A DNA stretch of 64,000 nucleotides from Acanthococcus lagerstroemiae (GCA_031841125.1 CM063113.1:19117312-19181311); one strand, 5' to 3'. Shown: positions 44,225-57,400, counted from the stretch's first letter. Translations and numbers: made by a program. Notes: generated from the sequence alone by a model not told the origin.

Positions 44225-47140
44225 ATTTTTCTCGTTAAGTTCAAATTCTTTGTCCAAATTTGCCGCTGACCCTCCGTTGCCGAGATACTATCAAAAATTT
44301 GATTGCACGGGAGTGAGGGTTATACTGGTTCGAAAATTGACTATGACTCAATTTTGACGACGGAGTCGATTTCGTCTCGAAAATTCGATCAATTTTTACA
44401 AGGCCTCGGGCCAGAAGCTCTCCGACAAAATTTTCCACCAAAACAATTCCTGATGTATAATAATAATATGGAGACATTTTCAAAATTCTTGAAAATCAAA
44501 AAAATTGAGATAACCACCAACTCCTACTCTATTTTTCTCGCTGAATTCCAATTCGTTGTCCAACTTGGACGCTGACACCTACGTTGCCTAGATACGATCA
44601 GAAAATTGGTTGCACAGGGGAGGGGGCTACACTGGGTCGAAAGTTGACTGGGTATCAATTTTGACGACGGATTCGAATTCGTCTCGAAAAGTCGATCAAT
44701 TTTTACAAGGTCCTGGTTCGGAAGCTCTCCGAATGATTTGTTGACCAAAGAAATGCCAGAATATATAAGGAGAAATTTTCAAAATTTTTGAAAATCAAAA
44801 TAATTGAGATAACCATCAACTCTTATTCCATTTTTCTCGTGGAATTTCAATTCGTTGTCCAAATTTGCCGCTGACCCTCTGTTGCCGGGATAGGATCAAA
44901 TATTTGGTTTCACGGAGGAGAGGGGGTGTACTGGGTCGAAAATTGACTGGGTTTCAATTTTGACGACGGATTCGAATTCTTCTCGAAAAGTCGATCAATT
45001 TTTACAAGTCCCGGGCCGGAAGTTCTCCGAAAAATTTGTTGACCAAAAAAATGCCTGAATAAGGAGAAATTTTCAAAATTTATGAAAATCAAAAAAATTG
45101 AGATAACCACCAATTCTTACTCCATCATTCTTGCTGAGTTCAAATTCGTTGTCCAAATTTGCCGCTGACCCTCCGTTGCCGAGATACAATCAAAAATTTG
45201 GTTGCTCAGGTGAGGGGGGCTATTGCGTTCGAAAATTGTCTGTGTTTCCATTTTGACGACGGATTCGAATTCGTCTCGAAAAATCGATTAATTTTTACCA
45301 GATCCCGGCCCGGAAACTCTCCGAAATATTTTTTCACCAAAACAATTATTCCTGATGTATAATGGAGAAATGTTCAAAATTTTTGAAAATCAAAGAAAGT
45401 TGAGATAACCACCAACTCTTACTCCATTTTTCCCGCTGAATTCCAATTCGTTGTCCAAATTTGGCGCTGACCTTCCGTTGTCGAGATACTATCAAAAATA
45501 TGGTTGCGCAGGGGAGGCTATACCGGGTTGAAAATTGACTGTGTTTCAGTTTTGACGACGGATTCGAATTCGCCTCGAAAAGGCGATCAATTTTTACAAG
45601 GTCCCGGGCCAGAAGCTCTCCGACAAACTTTTTAACCAAAGAAATGCCTGATGTAGTTTGGAGAAATTTTTCAAAATTTTTGAAATTCAGAAAAATTGAG
45701 ATAACCACCAATTCTTACTCCATTTTTCTCGCTGAGTTCAAATTTGTTGTCCAAATTTGGCGCTGACTCTACGTTGCCGAGATACGATCAAAAATTTGGT
45801 TGCACAGGGAAGGGGACTACAGAGTGGGTTGAAAATTGACTGTATTTCAATTTTGACGACGGATTCGAATTCGTCTCAAAAAGTCGATCAGTTTTTACCA
45901 AGTCCCGGCCTGGAAGCTGTCCGAAAAATTTTTTGACAAAAAAAATGCCTAAAGTGTTACATGAAAAAATTTTTGAAATTTTTGAAAATTAAAAAAGTTT
46001 AGATAAAACCAATTCTTACTCCATCATTCTTGCTGAGTTCAAATTCGTTGTCCAAATTTGGCGCTGACCCTCCGTTGCCGAGATACGATCAAAAATTTGG
46101 TTGCTCAGGAGAGGGGGCTATTGGATTCGAAAATTGACTGTTTTAATTTTGACGACGGATTCGAATTCGTCTCGAAAAGTCGATTAATTTTTACCAGGTC
46201 CCGGCCCGGGAACTCTTCGAAAAATTTTTCACCAAAAAAATCCCAGATGTATAATAATAATTTGGAGAAAATTTCAAAATTCTTGAAAATCAAAAACATT
46301 GAGATAACCACCAACTCTTACTCTATTTTTCTCAATGAATTCCAATTCGTTGTCCAAATTGGGCGCTGACCCTCCGTTGAAAATATGGTTGCGCAGGGGA
46401 AGGGGCTATACCGGGTTGAAAATTGGCAGTGTCTCAATTTTGACGATGGATTAGAATTCGTCTCGAAACATCGAATCATTTATACCAGGTCCCGGTCCGG
46501 AAGGTCTCCGAAAAATGTTTTTACTAAAAAAAATGCCTAATGTATATAGTATGGAGAAATCTTCAAAATTTTTGAAAACCAAAAAAATTGAGATAACCAC
46601 CAACTCTTACTCCATTTTTCTCGCTGAATTCTAATTCTTTGTCCAAATTTGGAGCTGACCCTCCGTTACCGGGATACGATCAAATATTTGGTTTCCCAGG
46701 GGAGGGGCTATATTGGGTCGAAAATTGACTGGGTTTCAATTTTGACGACGGATTCGAATTTGTCTCGAAAAGAAATTTTTACAAGGTTCCAGCCAGGAAG
46801 CTCTCCGAAAAATTTTTGAACTGAAAATGCCTGATGTAAGTATATATAGTACCTATGGAGAAATTTTCAAAATTTTTGAATACCAAAAAAATTGAGATGA
46901 CTATCAATTTGAACTCCATTTTTCTCGCTGAGTTCAAATTCGCTGTCCAAATTTGGCGCTGACCCTCTGTTGCCGGGATACGATCAAATATTTGGTTGCA
47001 CAGGGGACGGGCTACACTGGGTCGAAAATGGACTTTGTCCCAATTTTGACAACGGATTCGAATTCGTCTCGAAAAGTCGATCAATTTTTACCAGGCCCCG
47101 GCCCGGAAGCTCTCCGAAAAATTTTTTGGCCAAAGAAATG
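44225..47140. repeat. tandem array of ~300-bp units, about ten copies
   Basis: The landmark GACGACGGATTCGAATTCG recurs at 44356, 44663, 44962, 45255, 45554, 45855, 46151, 46442, 46744 and 47048 (some copies altered), giving spacings of 291-307 bp. Each unit also has GCGCTGACCCTCCGTTGCC, an AGGGGAGGGG-type tract, GGAAGCTCTCCGAAAAATTTTT and a T/A-rich segment, in the same order. The open frames inside units are broken by indels between copies, so it looks non-coding, as a satellite. Confidence 0.93.
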
Positions 47141-48362
47141 CCTGATGTGTACCTATGAGAGTGTTTGTTCTAGGTTGATGAATGAACCTTAAGAGTTGGA
47201 GTGTTCGTAGGTTCGTACTTTCTGTTTTCATATGAACCCGGAATAGGTTTTAGGCTATAAAAAATTTCGATACCATTGTTAGGAGAAGGACCACAAGATT
47301 TTGACCCCTCCGGGCCCCATTTTAGACCGTACTAGGCTAATACGGTAACCTTAGATTTTGACCCTATCTTTTTTTACAATTGCGGACCCGTCGATGTCTG
47401 ACGGGTGGGCTCAAATGCTAAAATTGATTCTTGTCTTTCCACTAACGTACCAAATTTTATGATTTTATGACAAGACACACGATCCTTATAAAATTTGGTT
47501 CCAATACCCCGCCGATCAAAAAAATTGGCATCTGACGCATTTTATTAAATATTGATCAACTCGAAAAAGTTCCAAATTTAATCTAAACTCAATTCTACAT
47601 AAAATTGTTTTACGATTTTTCGCTATCTCGCCTCTAAAAGTCACATAGTAACTCTCGACTACGCAATTTTATTCAAACTTTTTGATGAAATCGATATCAA
47701 TTTAACGTGGTACGGTCACGAACCGTTTTCCACAGTTCTCTCGCCAACTCCCTCTCAGACTTCACGGTTTCTCGATCTTCACACTGAACCTACCCCAGAC
47801 ATAACTGCCCCCGGAACCACTAATGCACGTTCCGTCGCAACGTCCTATCGACCTTGAACTACCCGCGATTCGACTGCAGCCCCTTATTCGAAAAAAATCC
47901 AAAAAAAATCTGTAACAATATTATATTTATACAATGAATAAAAACAGCTATGACTAACGCGATTCGCAGATAAATAAATACGAAACGAATAAATATAACG
48001 ATAGATAAGCGAGAATAAAATACGTAATAAATAGTGACAGTAAAACACGAGCTCGACTTCCTTTTTATCTGTGTCGCTAAAATTGTCGACGCATCGCGCC
48101 GTGCCATCGATTCCTTACACTCGGGTTCCACCGTTAACAAGACATAAAAAAAAAGAAAAACAGTTCGGGCAATTTTTGTATTACATTTCGAATTCTTCAA
48201 CCCGTAAATAAAAATAAAAAAAAATCGAACTACGAGTATTTCGTTACACACAGGAGGCTACATGCACACACTCGAATCCGCGAGTCGGTACGGCGAAAAG
48301 AATATCGACGGAGGCGTATCCGCCGGATTAAATTTCTGGAATGTGGAACGTTTATACGAAGT
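47141..48362 (-). other. 3' flank and probable 3' UTR of beta-adaptin
   Basis: Lies just after the beta-adaptin stop on the minus strand. AATAAA on that strand occurs near 47666 and 47543. No separate gene is seen. Confidence 0.45.
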
Positions 48363-48437
48363 TTAGTTACGAAGAATAACTTCGTACGCTTGATAGATTC
48401 CAGGCGCGACGTCCAGGGCTTGGGTTTTTAGCGACAA
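48363..48437 (-). CDS. AP-1-2beta: beta-adaptin terminal exon
   Basis: After 'ctgtttcag' the exon reads [20 protein letters not shown], then ILRN and TAA. It aligns with the conserved C-terminus of beta-adaptins and joins in phase 0 to PGNPNIT. It lies 4.5 kb from the previous exon across a transposon-filled intron. Confidence 0.92.
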   Translation of the reverse strand: MSLKTQALDVAPGIYQAYEVILRN

Positions 48438-51400
48438 CTGAAACAGAAGAAACAATATACGAACGAATTAGCAAGCGACCAAAGAAGGCCTAACCGAATG
48501 CGATTAATGAGATCGCTGTAACCATCTTTACGCGATCCGAGACCATCCACTCCTCGAAGACCGACCGACCGATCCGTTAGTCGGTTACTCCGGTAGCGAG
48601 CGTGATTAGTGTTAACAAGATCATTCAGTCGTTACGATCTGTTTCCTCTTCTCCAGATCTGATCGTCTGATTAGCGAAACCGCTTACCGACTTCGTTGCA
48701 ACCTTTAATGATATGCTTTCGCGCGGGGGCGTAGCTTTCGCAGAAGCGTGCGCTCCCCGATGTTCTCGTGAGCATCGTCGTCATTTTGTGGGTCCACGTA
48801 CGTCTGGGCCCCATACCGAGGAGGAAACCAAAATCAAAATGAAATTAGGTACACCCAGCGAGACAGCATAACAAGACAACGGAAGGAACAAATGTAAACT
48901 GGTAAATGATAAGTAACAGTGGCGTAGCCAAGGGGTTCCAGAGGGTCTGGACCCCTCTTTGCGACTTCGTTAAATCGACGATGGTAGAGCGTATGGCGGT
49001 CCTGGAAACACCCGAGTACTGACATCCGCCATTTTGACTTTCTTGGTGCCCGATGATGGACAATTCGATACGCGGTACGCTGGCAGCACGTTCCGCGTAG
49101 TGAACTGTGAATCGTCGGGCACCAAGCGACTCAAAATGGCGGATGTCAGTACTCGCCTCGACACCGCACCCCCTAACCTGGAATTACCAGACTGGGCCTG
49201 CGTCAAGATGGGGGAAACGCTTTGAGATAGGCAACCCTTCTCCCCCATTTCTCCTTTTGCCTTTACTCGGCGGCGAATCTACGGCGTCTTATTCTTCTTC
49301 ACTGTCAAGTTGCGCCGAATCTTCCTCTTCTTCTGTCGTTGGCAGCAGCGACATCGTCGTTGTCGATGTTGGTGGGATGGTGAGTGCCGGCATTGGGTGC
49401 TGTGACCTCTGCCTCTGTCTTCGCCACTCCACCGCCATCTCGCGGCCCAGTTTCTTCTTGACAAAGGCAGCTACTTGATCCCATCGGGACCAGGCTCTCG
49501 GTCCAATGCCGGACACTCGAACAATGTGTGCCACCATCAATTCGCGGGCTCTCTCCTATGCCCATTCTATGAAGGTACTCATTGAAGATACCATGACCAT
49601 TCCTCAGCTGGGTCAGATGAAAGTTAATTCGGCCACGGTGTCCAACCACGCGTCGAGACTGCATATTAGTAGACGGGTCCACTCTCCCTTGGTATTGCGG
49701 GAGAGCCGCTCTTCCCACATGCGGAGCGTGGATTGCCTATATCGCTTGGCACAGAACGCCATTCTACTCTTCGGTAGCATCTTCCGCGTCGCACCGTTAA
49801 CCCTCTTCCACTCACCGCCGGCTATCTAGCACGCAAACAGACAGTGCGATAGGCGGTCTACACCTTAGCACAGCCTTCCGTTGGACTTTTACCAGATCGG
49901 TTCTTCTGTACTTCTTGGCTCCAATGGTGTCGGACCACACTGGAGCCCTATAGGAGAACCGTCATAAAAACGTTCGACAACAGCTTAAGTTTCTTCTCTG
50001 TCGCCCTCCCCCCTCCAAAAAAAAGTCGGCTTAACCCGGCCACGACTCTTTCAGCTTTCTGCACTGTCTTCTTAGCGTGTTCTTGGAATGACAGCTTCCC
50101 GTCGAACTACAACCCAAGGTACTACAGCGCTGTACAGGGCTCAGTCAATGCTCCCTTCTGAAGGAAGGAAGGGGGGTTGTACCGTCGACAGCGTTTCCGT
50201 CTTCTAGGCTGCTAGACACAGCCCTGCCGACTCGATCCAACGGGTAATTGCCTCCAGTCCTGCGTTTACCACGACTTTGTTGAATAGTGATTTTTTTTTT
50301 TAATTTTAGCATCCCCTCCCCTTTTGATCAAAATTAGACCCCCTCCTTGAACAGTAGGCTGGCTACGCTGCTGATAAGATAAGTACACAACAACATACCC
50401 TCAATACTTACACCACTAAATGGTGCACTTGCAATTGAGTCCGAGCAATGTAAAAGGGCGTCTTACAAAATTTTAATGGGCAAGAAGTCAAAATTCAAAT
50501 TTCCACCGCTAATAGGAAACAATGGCGAAGAAGTGACAGAGGAAGTGGAGATAAGATACAAATTCGCAGAAAGCGATGATAATATAAAGACATATCCGTT
50601 AGAAGAAGATAACACTACACTGGAGATACATAAGCTATCGCTAAGTAACTAAGACTAAAATTCATACGGCCCACCAACGCTACCTATCGGCGTTTTAAAG
50701 CAGTAGGGGAATAATTTGGTTCATTAGCTATCGATTGAGACTATACCGAGCTCTTTTGATTGAAAACTCGCTGTTCCAGACCAATTTGAAAGAAACCACA
50801 TCCGTTGACCCCTCCAGGTTTTTTAAAGTTTTTTTTTTTAAAGAAGGAAAAAAGCATACGATTACAAAACTTTTTATTAATCATCTTCATTAAGTACTCG
50901 ACTATTTGTTTCAAAATAAGCGCCATTCATGGATATACAGGCGTCCATTCGTTCTTGCCATTTATCGAATGTTTTCGCGTATTCTGCCGCCGGTAACGAG
51001 GAGAAAAACATCTGCGCCGCGGTGATTACTTGATTTGTGTTGAATTGACGACCATGTAAGGCTGTCTTCAGTTGAAGAAATAATCTGTCCCAGGTATGTC
51101 TTTTCCACAATGGGCTGAGTGACTTTTGAAATAAGTCTCTCCACTGCATAGTGGGTCTTCGTCTCTTTCTCTCGCGCTCTACTCCTCTATACCCTTTAGT
51201 TTGCCCCTTGTGCTAGAAAACATCCTATTCGCCTAACTTCCGAAAGTCCTATGACATTCCAGTTTACTTTGTTGATTTTTTCTTCAAATTCGAACACTTT
51301 CTCGTTACCCACAAGGCCTCTATAAGTGATGTGAGCTAAATTTAATTTAAGCCTTTTTGAATATTATTTTTTGCTGTCGAGAATTTAGAGCCAACATTTT

Positions 51401-54400
51401 TGATTTTTAAATAATTTGTTTCGTGTATTTTCAAAAAAAGTATTTTTGTCCGAAAAAGTTTTTTTTATCCGAAAACGTATTTTTATATTTTTGTTAATAA
51501 AGGCTGGTTGGCCGAGTGGATAGCGCGCTGGACTCGGAATGGAGGTGCCGGGTTCGAGCCCACGTAGCAACTCGCTACATTTCGACCTAGGCCGATTTTT
51601 CGGCAAGATGAGAAGAGGGCTAAGACAGCCCTAACAGCCTCCCCGACGTCTCTGAAGTAATGCTCGAAAGGGCGGATTCCAGGGCTCGGGTTGAGAATAA
51701 ATTAGGAAAAGACTACAAAGGGGGTAATGCAGCTTCACACCCTCTCAGCTGCTGCAGGCTGTATTGAGGGCCAGGTGGAGTTTTGTAGCCCCCCGTTTCT
51801 TAATTTCAAGGATTTGCACTTATTTCTGATAATTATTATTAATTTTAAGCGAGTTTTCTTATTCACCACACATTTCAAATTTTGTTGATGTTATCATAGA
51901 CTTACAATTTTTTGTCAATTTTGAATTTTCAGTTCAGCAGGTGTCTAGATTCAAACTAAATTAATCTTTCATTGTCTTTTTTTCCCTCTCTTGTAGAACT
52001 GAATGTTTTGTTTTTACTGAGAAATATGTTATTTTCTTTTGGCAATTCGGCACCCATTTCGGATAGCATTATATTTCGGTACATTTTTCAATATTACCGA
52101 AATTGAGATTCATAAAGTTCGTGATCTTGAGAAATGGAAACCTCAAGTAGGCTTCTCTGGTTTCATAAAGATACAATCGATCTGCTATTTTGATAGCCCT
52201 AATTACGTATTTGGCATTTCATTTTAAAAAAACTGCCCCTATCCCATTTTGGATACCAAAATTTCGGATTTAACGCCAAACAAATATTAAACTTGAACTG
52301 TGATGCCTTAAGAGGTCCCACCTCATCATATGACATCTCAATTCGATGATTTATTTTAGTGAAAGGTGTAAGAATTTTAATAAAAACGTAATTCACGATC
52401 ATGAGAAATACAAATATCAGTATTAGTTTTATCTTGAGAAAATTATGGTATCTAGCTGTAGGGGTGGGGTCGCAGGTTCTGAAGTGACGTATCCAAGGAG
52501 ACTAAAAACTTCATTTTTTATTAAGAACGTAATGTTGCCTTTTGCCGATAAAAACGGTCATTTTTTAGGCACTGACAACTGCTGGCTGGAGCCTCCCTCA
52601 AATTTTTAATTTACTCAGAACGTAACGAAAGATGAAGAGGGAAAATCCTTCATTATATAAGAAAATTTTCGTATGGAGAGCCTCTAACTTATCAATAAAT
52701 GGATCTAGGTTGATACTTGAACATTGTTCGACGTCCGAGATGAGGACATCAGTTAAAAGCTAACTTTTAAAGCATAACAAACAAGCTTAACAGATAAATA
52801 ATAAACAGTTTCTAAATCTTTGGTAACCATGGGCTCAACCAGTTCTGAGAATTGAGCTCCCATTTTCTTCACCTCTCTCCCAGATACCTAGGCAAATCTC
52901 CGATGATTTGCAATCAAGTTCAAGCGCGGAAATTCAATATAATTTAACTGAAACTTCGAAAACTCACAGTGATATTGGGGTTTCCGGGTTGAATTTTCAG
53001 TTCGTTCAGCACCCAAATACCATTGGTTAGTTTCAACGACTGATACAGCATATCTTGACCCTCGACATTTCGTTTGGCAATGGTGAACACGTTATTTTGC
53101 GTCATTTTTTGCACTACCGCTTCTGTAAACATACGAGCATACTGACAGTTCAAATACAGAATTTTCAACCTGGCATTATAAATACAACTACGTCTGATCC
53201 GCGAATCGGTGATATAGTCAGACGAAATGAGGGGACTCTAATGACACAAAAGACAAAGCAATTCAGAAAAGTGTACACAGAAGTATTCGAAGGGTGATGT
53301 GTACCACGAACTTCTATAATATTATGAAATCAGAAGACTTAAGTCTGGCAACTTTTCACCGATAGCTGGAACTTACACTGCCTCTCACGGGAATAATCCG
53401 GTTTGTGTTTCATTCGGAAACTATCGAGTAGAAAAACTGAACAGAAACAGAACTGAGGGGGGATCTTTTTCGCTTGTTTCAATGCTTTCACATTTTTATG
53501 TACTTCTTTCGCGAATACTTCAACAGGCAGCACCGAGCCGTACTCCAACTGAGAAGTTTCGGCTGCACTATTATCGTGACACACGTACTTCAGAACTTCA
53601 TAATACGAACCAGCATTGCAGGGTACATTTTTAATGGTATATTGCACTTCATTCTGCGCTGGTATGTCTTTCCACGTGGACAGGAACAAGCGCTTATCCA
53701 TCTGGCCATCTTCGACGAAGAATACGTGCATCGGTACGACACACGCAAAGTAGAAAATGTCGATGTTGTTTTTAATGGCGATCTGTAACAGTATCAAACA
53801 TAAAATTCGATTAATTTTGTCATTCTATTAGTACAACGGCAAAAAATGTCGTATTGAAAGAACGGAGCCGGAAAGCTGGTACGTTCATTGTAAACGTTCT
53901 CTTCTCACTGAAACAAAATACCACCCGTTGCCATTTTCTACGCACATAACCAGTTGCTGTATTGGGTGAACAGTCAAAAATATCAACAGATAACAAGTTT
54001 AGATTTTGAGTGAACCGTACCCACTAGGTATATCTGTAACAAACTTCAGCGGCAAGGACCCTGATACCACTTCTTTCTAACAACGAAATACAGTGGCGCA
54101 GCCAGCCTAGTGTTCGAGGGAGTCTGGTCTTGACTAAAGGTGGTTTTAAATGTAATAATAATAACAATCAGCCTTTATTGTGCGTAAAAAGAAAAGAAAA
54201 CATAACAACCTTTGGTACAATAACTGTCTATAAATGCGCCATCAAGCACCACTGGCTACTGTTTTCCGTCGTGCGCTTAACCCTGGGCATAGGCCTCTTC
54301 TATCCATTTCCATCTCTCCCTATTGCTAGCATCCCTCCCCCATAGCGCTCCCGCGATCCCAACAATTTCATCTACCCATCTCATTTTTGGTCTCCGCCCT

Positions 54401-57400
54401 TTTTTGTCTCTTGATTGCCACAGAAAAACCCTTTTTTCCCAACTACCTTCTTCCCTCCTGGCTACGTGCCCGGCGTAATCGAACTTCAATCTTTTGATTT
54501 TGTATCTGCAGTCTGTTATTCAAGTTCTTCTCCTAACAGTTATATTGTTCTTTCTTTCTTTCCTTTTTGCACCTATCATTGAGAGTTCCACCGACATCTG
54601 CGTTCTAGCCAGCCCCAACAACTGTCGGTCCGTGGGCGCCCACGTTTCCGTCCGTGCATTACTTTCGAATACTTTCTTTTTCATTTTTAAGGGAAATTTC
54701 CTTTGAACATGCTCTTTAGGCTCCAATAGCTTCCCCACGCTTTGGCCTTCCACCTTTTTAGTTCTTTTTCTAAACTATCCGAAAATGAGATCACCTGAAC
54801 CAGATACATTGCTTCTTCACTTTCTTCTATCACTTCGCTGTTCAAACTTATTTTTGTTCCAACTTTACCATTTGTCAGCAGCGCCATTTTTTTAGTGTTC
54901 ATGACCAAACCTGCATCTTTTCCCGCTTCCCGCAGTTCTTCTGCCATTAGCTGAATTTCTTCTGCACTTCGAGCTATGAGGGCTACATCATCTGCGAATC
55001 GCAGATTGTTTAGTTTCACCCCTTCAACCTCAACTCCCCTCTCTTCACAATCTAATTTCTGAAATATATTTTCTAAGATGCTGCTGAACAGGTTTGGGGA
55101 GAGAGGGTCGCCTTGTTTCACTCCTCTTGTTATTCTGAATTTGTCCTCCCTGTCCGTTTTAATTCTTCCCTCCGCAATTGTGTAAAGGTTTATCAAAATT
55201 CTAGTATACTCAGCCTGAATTTCTCGATTAATTAGGACGCTCCAGAGGTAATGGTGGTGGACTGAGTCGAATGCTTTCTGAGAAGCAACCCCTCCCCCTC
55301 TTTCGGGTTTTAGAGAGGACGATAAAATTAGAAAAACCAGTATCTGACGGAATCGCAATAGAGTAAATACCCCCCTCTCCCTGGCTACGACACTGACGAA
55401 ATAGCAAATCGAGAAGATCTGGTCTTGATTAAAGGGGGAGGGGGGGTTTATGACGCTAAAATTAGAAAAACCTGTATCTGACGGAATCGTAGGGAGTAAA
55501 GACCCTCCCCTTAGGCTACGCCACTGACAAAATAGTAAACAATATTTGGCTTTCAAGTAATACCCGATAAAGACTAATTATTCAATAACCTGTAAGTTGG
55601 TTAAAGGATCCATCCGTTGAACAGCGCCGGTGCAGCTTAGAGGAAGAGTAGCCTCCTGTGTACCGCCGGGTATAAGGGGACTGACGACCTGAAGAGGCCT
55701 TTGCGGTGTTAATCCGAAACTGAAAAAAGAACGCAGCTGAATAATTCAAGTACTCTGACATGATTATGCTGGACAACAGTTACATTCAAAATATTCCCAT
55801 TGGTGGAATCGAATCCAAAATAATAACTGAGCACTAGAATGCAATAAGGACGTATTGCCAGACACACCCTTTTCGATAATTTTGATAAAATTAATGAAGC
55901 CGGCCTAATCTTTTCGTCCAAACCGCATACCTACATCTGTGAAATTCCTGACGTTATCCCCGCATAGTACAGTGATAATAAATAATTCCCACTAAGTTGA
56001 TAACTTGATATCAAGTATTCTGATTTTTCATTTTGAAGCTGGTCTGCCGATGGAAGTTTGAATAATATTTTGAATTGGCATGTGCCTTTCCGTTTGTCTA
56101 ATGAGTTTCAAAATGAAATGGGAAACGTTGAACGAACCATGCCGAAAACTACAACACTATGGTATTAGAATATCAAGAAGGATAAACAATTTGATACCCA
56201 ATGTTACTGAGGGAAAAAGTCCAAGTACTCCTTTTCTTCTAGTTGAATGCATAAAACTATTACGTACTTCTACAACCCTAACAACATATTCGAATGTGTA
56301 AAAATGATTTTAAAATAATAAACTGTTGTTCTAAAAGTTAAAATTCCCAAAAAGGATGTATACGTGTAAGATATTCGTTCTGCCGAATATCTTAGTCGTT
56401 GGTTGTCGCGGTGATACTCGCAGATGGTCGAGCGCGCTCCAACTGATAAAAGCCGGAATTGAATAATTTCGATTATCTTCCGAGAGCAGACAACTGTACT
56501 GCAATCCTACGGGACTCTCGACTTTTTGAATCGATTCAGTATTTTACTGCAATCGATTATGATTTGTTAAAGTTACCACTTTACAAATCGATTCAAAATA
56601 ACAGAGTGGTCCTGTGGAAGACGCATAGACCGTAAACCGGAGAGCGAAAAACCGTAAATCGGAGAACGAAAGACCGTAAATCAGAAGGGCTAATACGCTT
56701 AGACCGTAAACCGGAAAATTCGTACAGACCGTAAGCCGGAAAATTTGCATAGACCGTAATTCGGAAAGCGTTTCACCCCCGTTTCCTCTAACGAGGAGGG
56801 GAGATGTAAGATATTCGTTCTGCCGAATATCTTAGTCGTTGGTTGTCGCGGTGATACTCGCAGATGGTCGAGCGCGCTCCAACTGATAAAAGCCGGAATT
56901 GAATAATCTCGATTATCTTCCGAGAGCAGACGGCTGTACTGCAATCCTACGGGACTCTCGACTTTTTGAATCGATTCAGTATTTTACTGCAATCGATTAT
57001 GATTTGTTAAAGTTCACACTTTACATACGTTCCTGTTCTTCGAACAGCTGCTATTCGTTTCCTACGGAAGTGAAATTATAATATCCCATTGCCTCCGCAT
57101 ATGTTGTGTGTCACAGCGCACTGAAAGAAAAACTGTCAACTCGTTTTCTAAAAACAGCTTTCTTTGCATATACAACCTCCTTTCATTCTAGCACTCAACT
57201 GAAACGCGTTTTAAGTTACAAGGGACCAGCCACAGATACTATTTTAGCAAGTTCTTCATTAGTTTCCTTCCTAGAACTTTTGAAGCTACATTGTGGCTCA
57301 CCAAAACTCATATTTTTAACTTCTCCAGAGGTTAGATTTCGGACTCAATGAATTTTTGAAAGTTACCCTCCTACTGTTCCAAAAGGATAGTATTTCATGT

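Larger units (their letters stand above)
48917..50375. mobile_element. CAGTGGCGTAGCC-type MITE ends around an R1-like insertion
   Basis: The left end at 48917 reads AGTGGCGTAGCCAAGGGG. The right end near 50357-50375 complements it (GGCTGGCTACGCTGCTG) and continues inward with words matching the MITE at 54091. Between them lie a foldback and an R1-type pol remnant. It sits in the last intron of beta-adaptin. Confidence 0.6.

Noticed and set aside
45640..45670. hammerhead-like CTGATGT...GAGAAAT in the 300-bp units
   Set aside because: The conserved CTGANGA is not present and stems II and III cannot be drawn.
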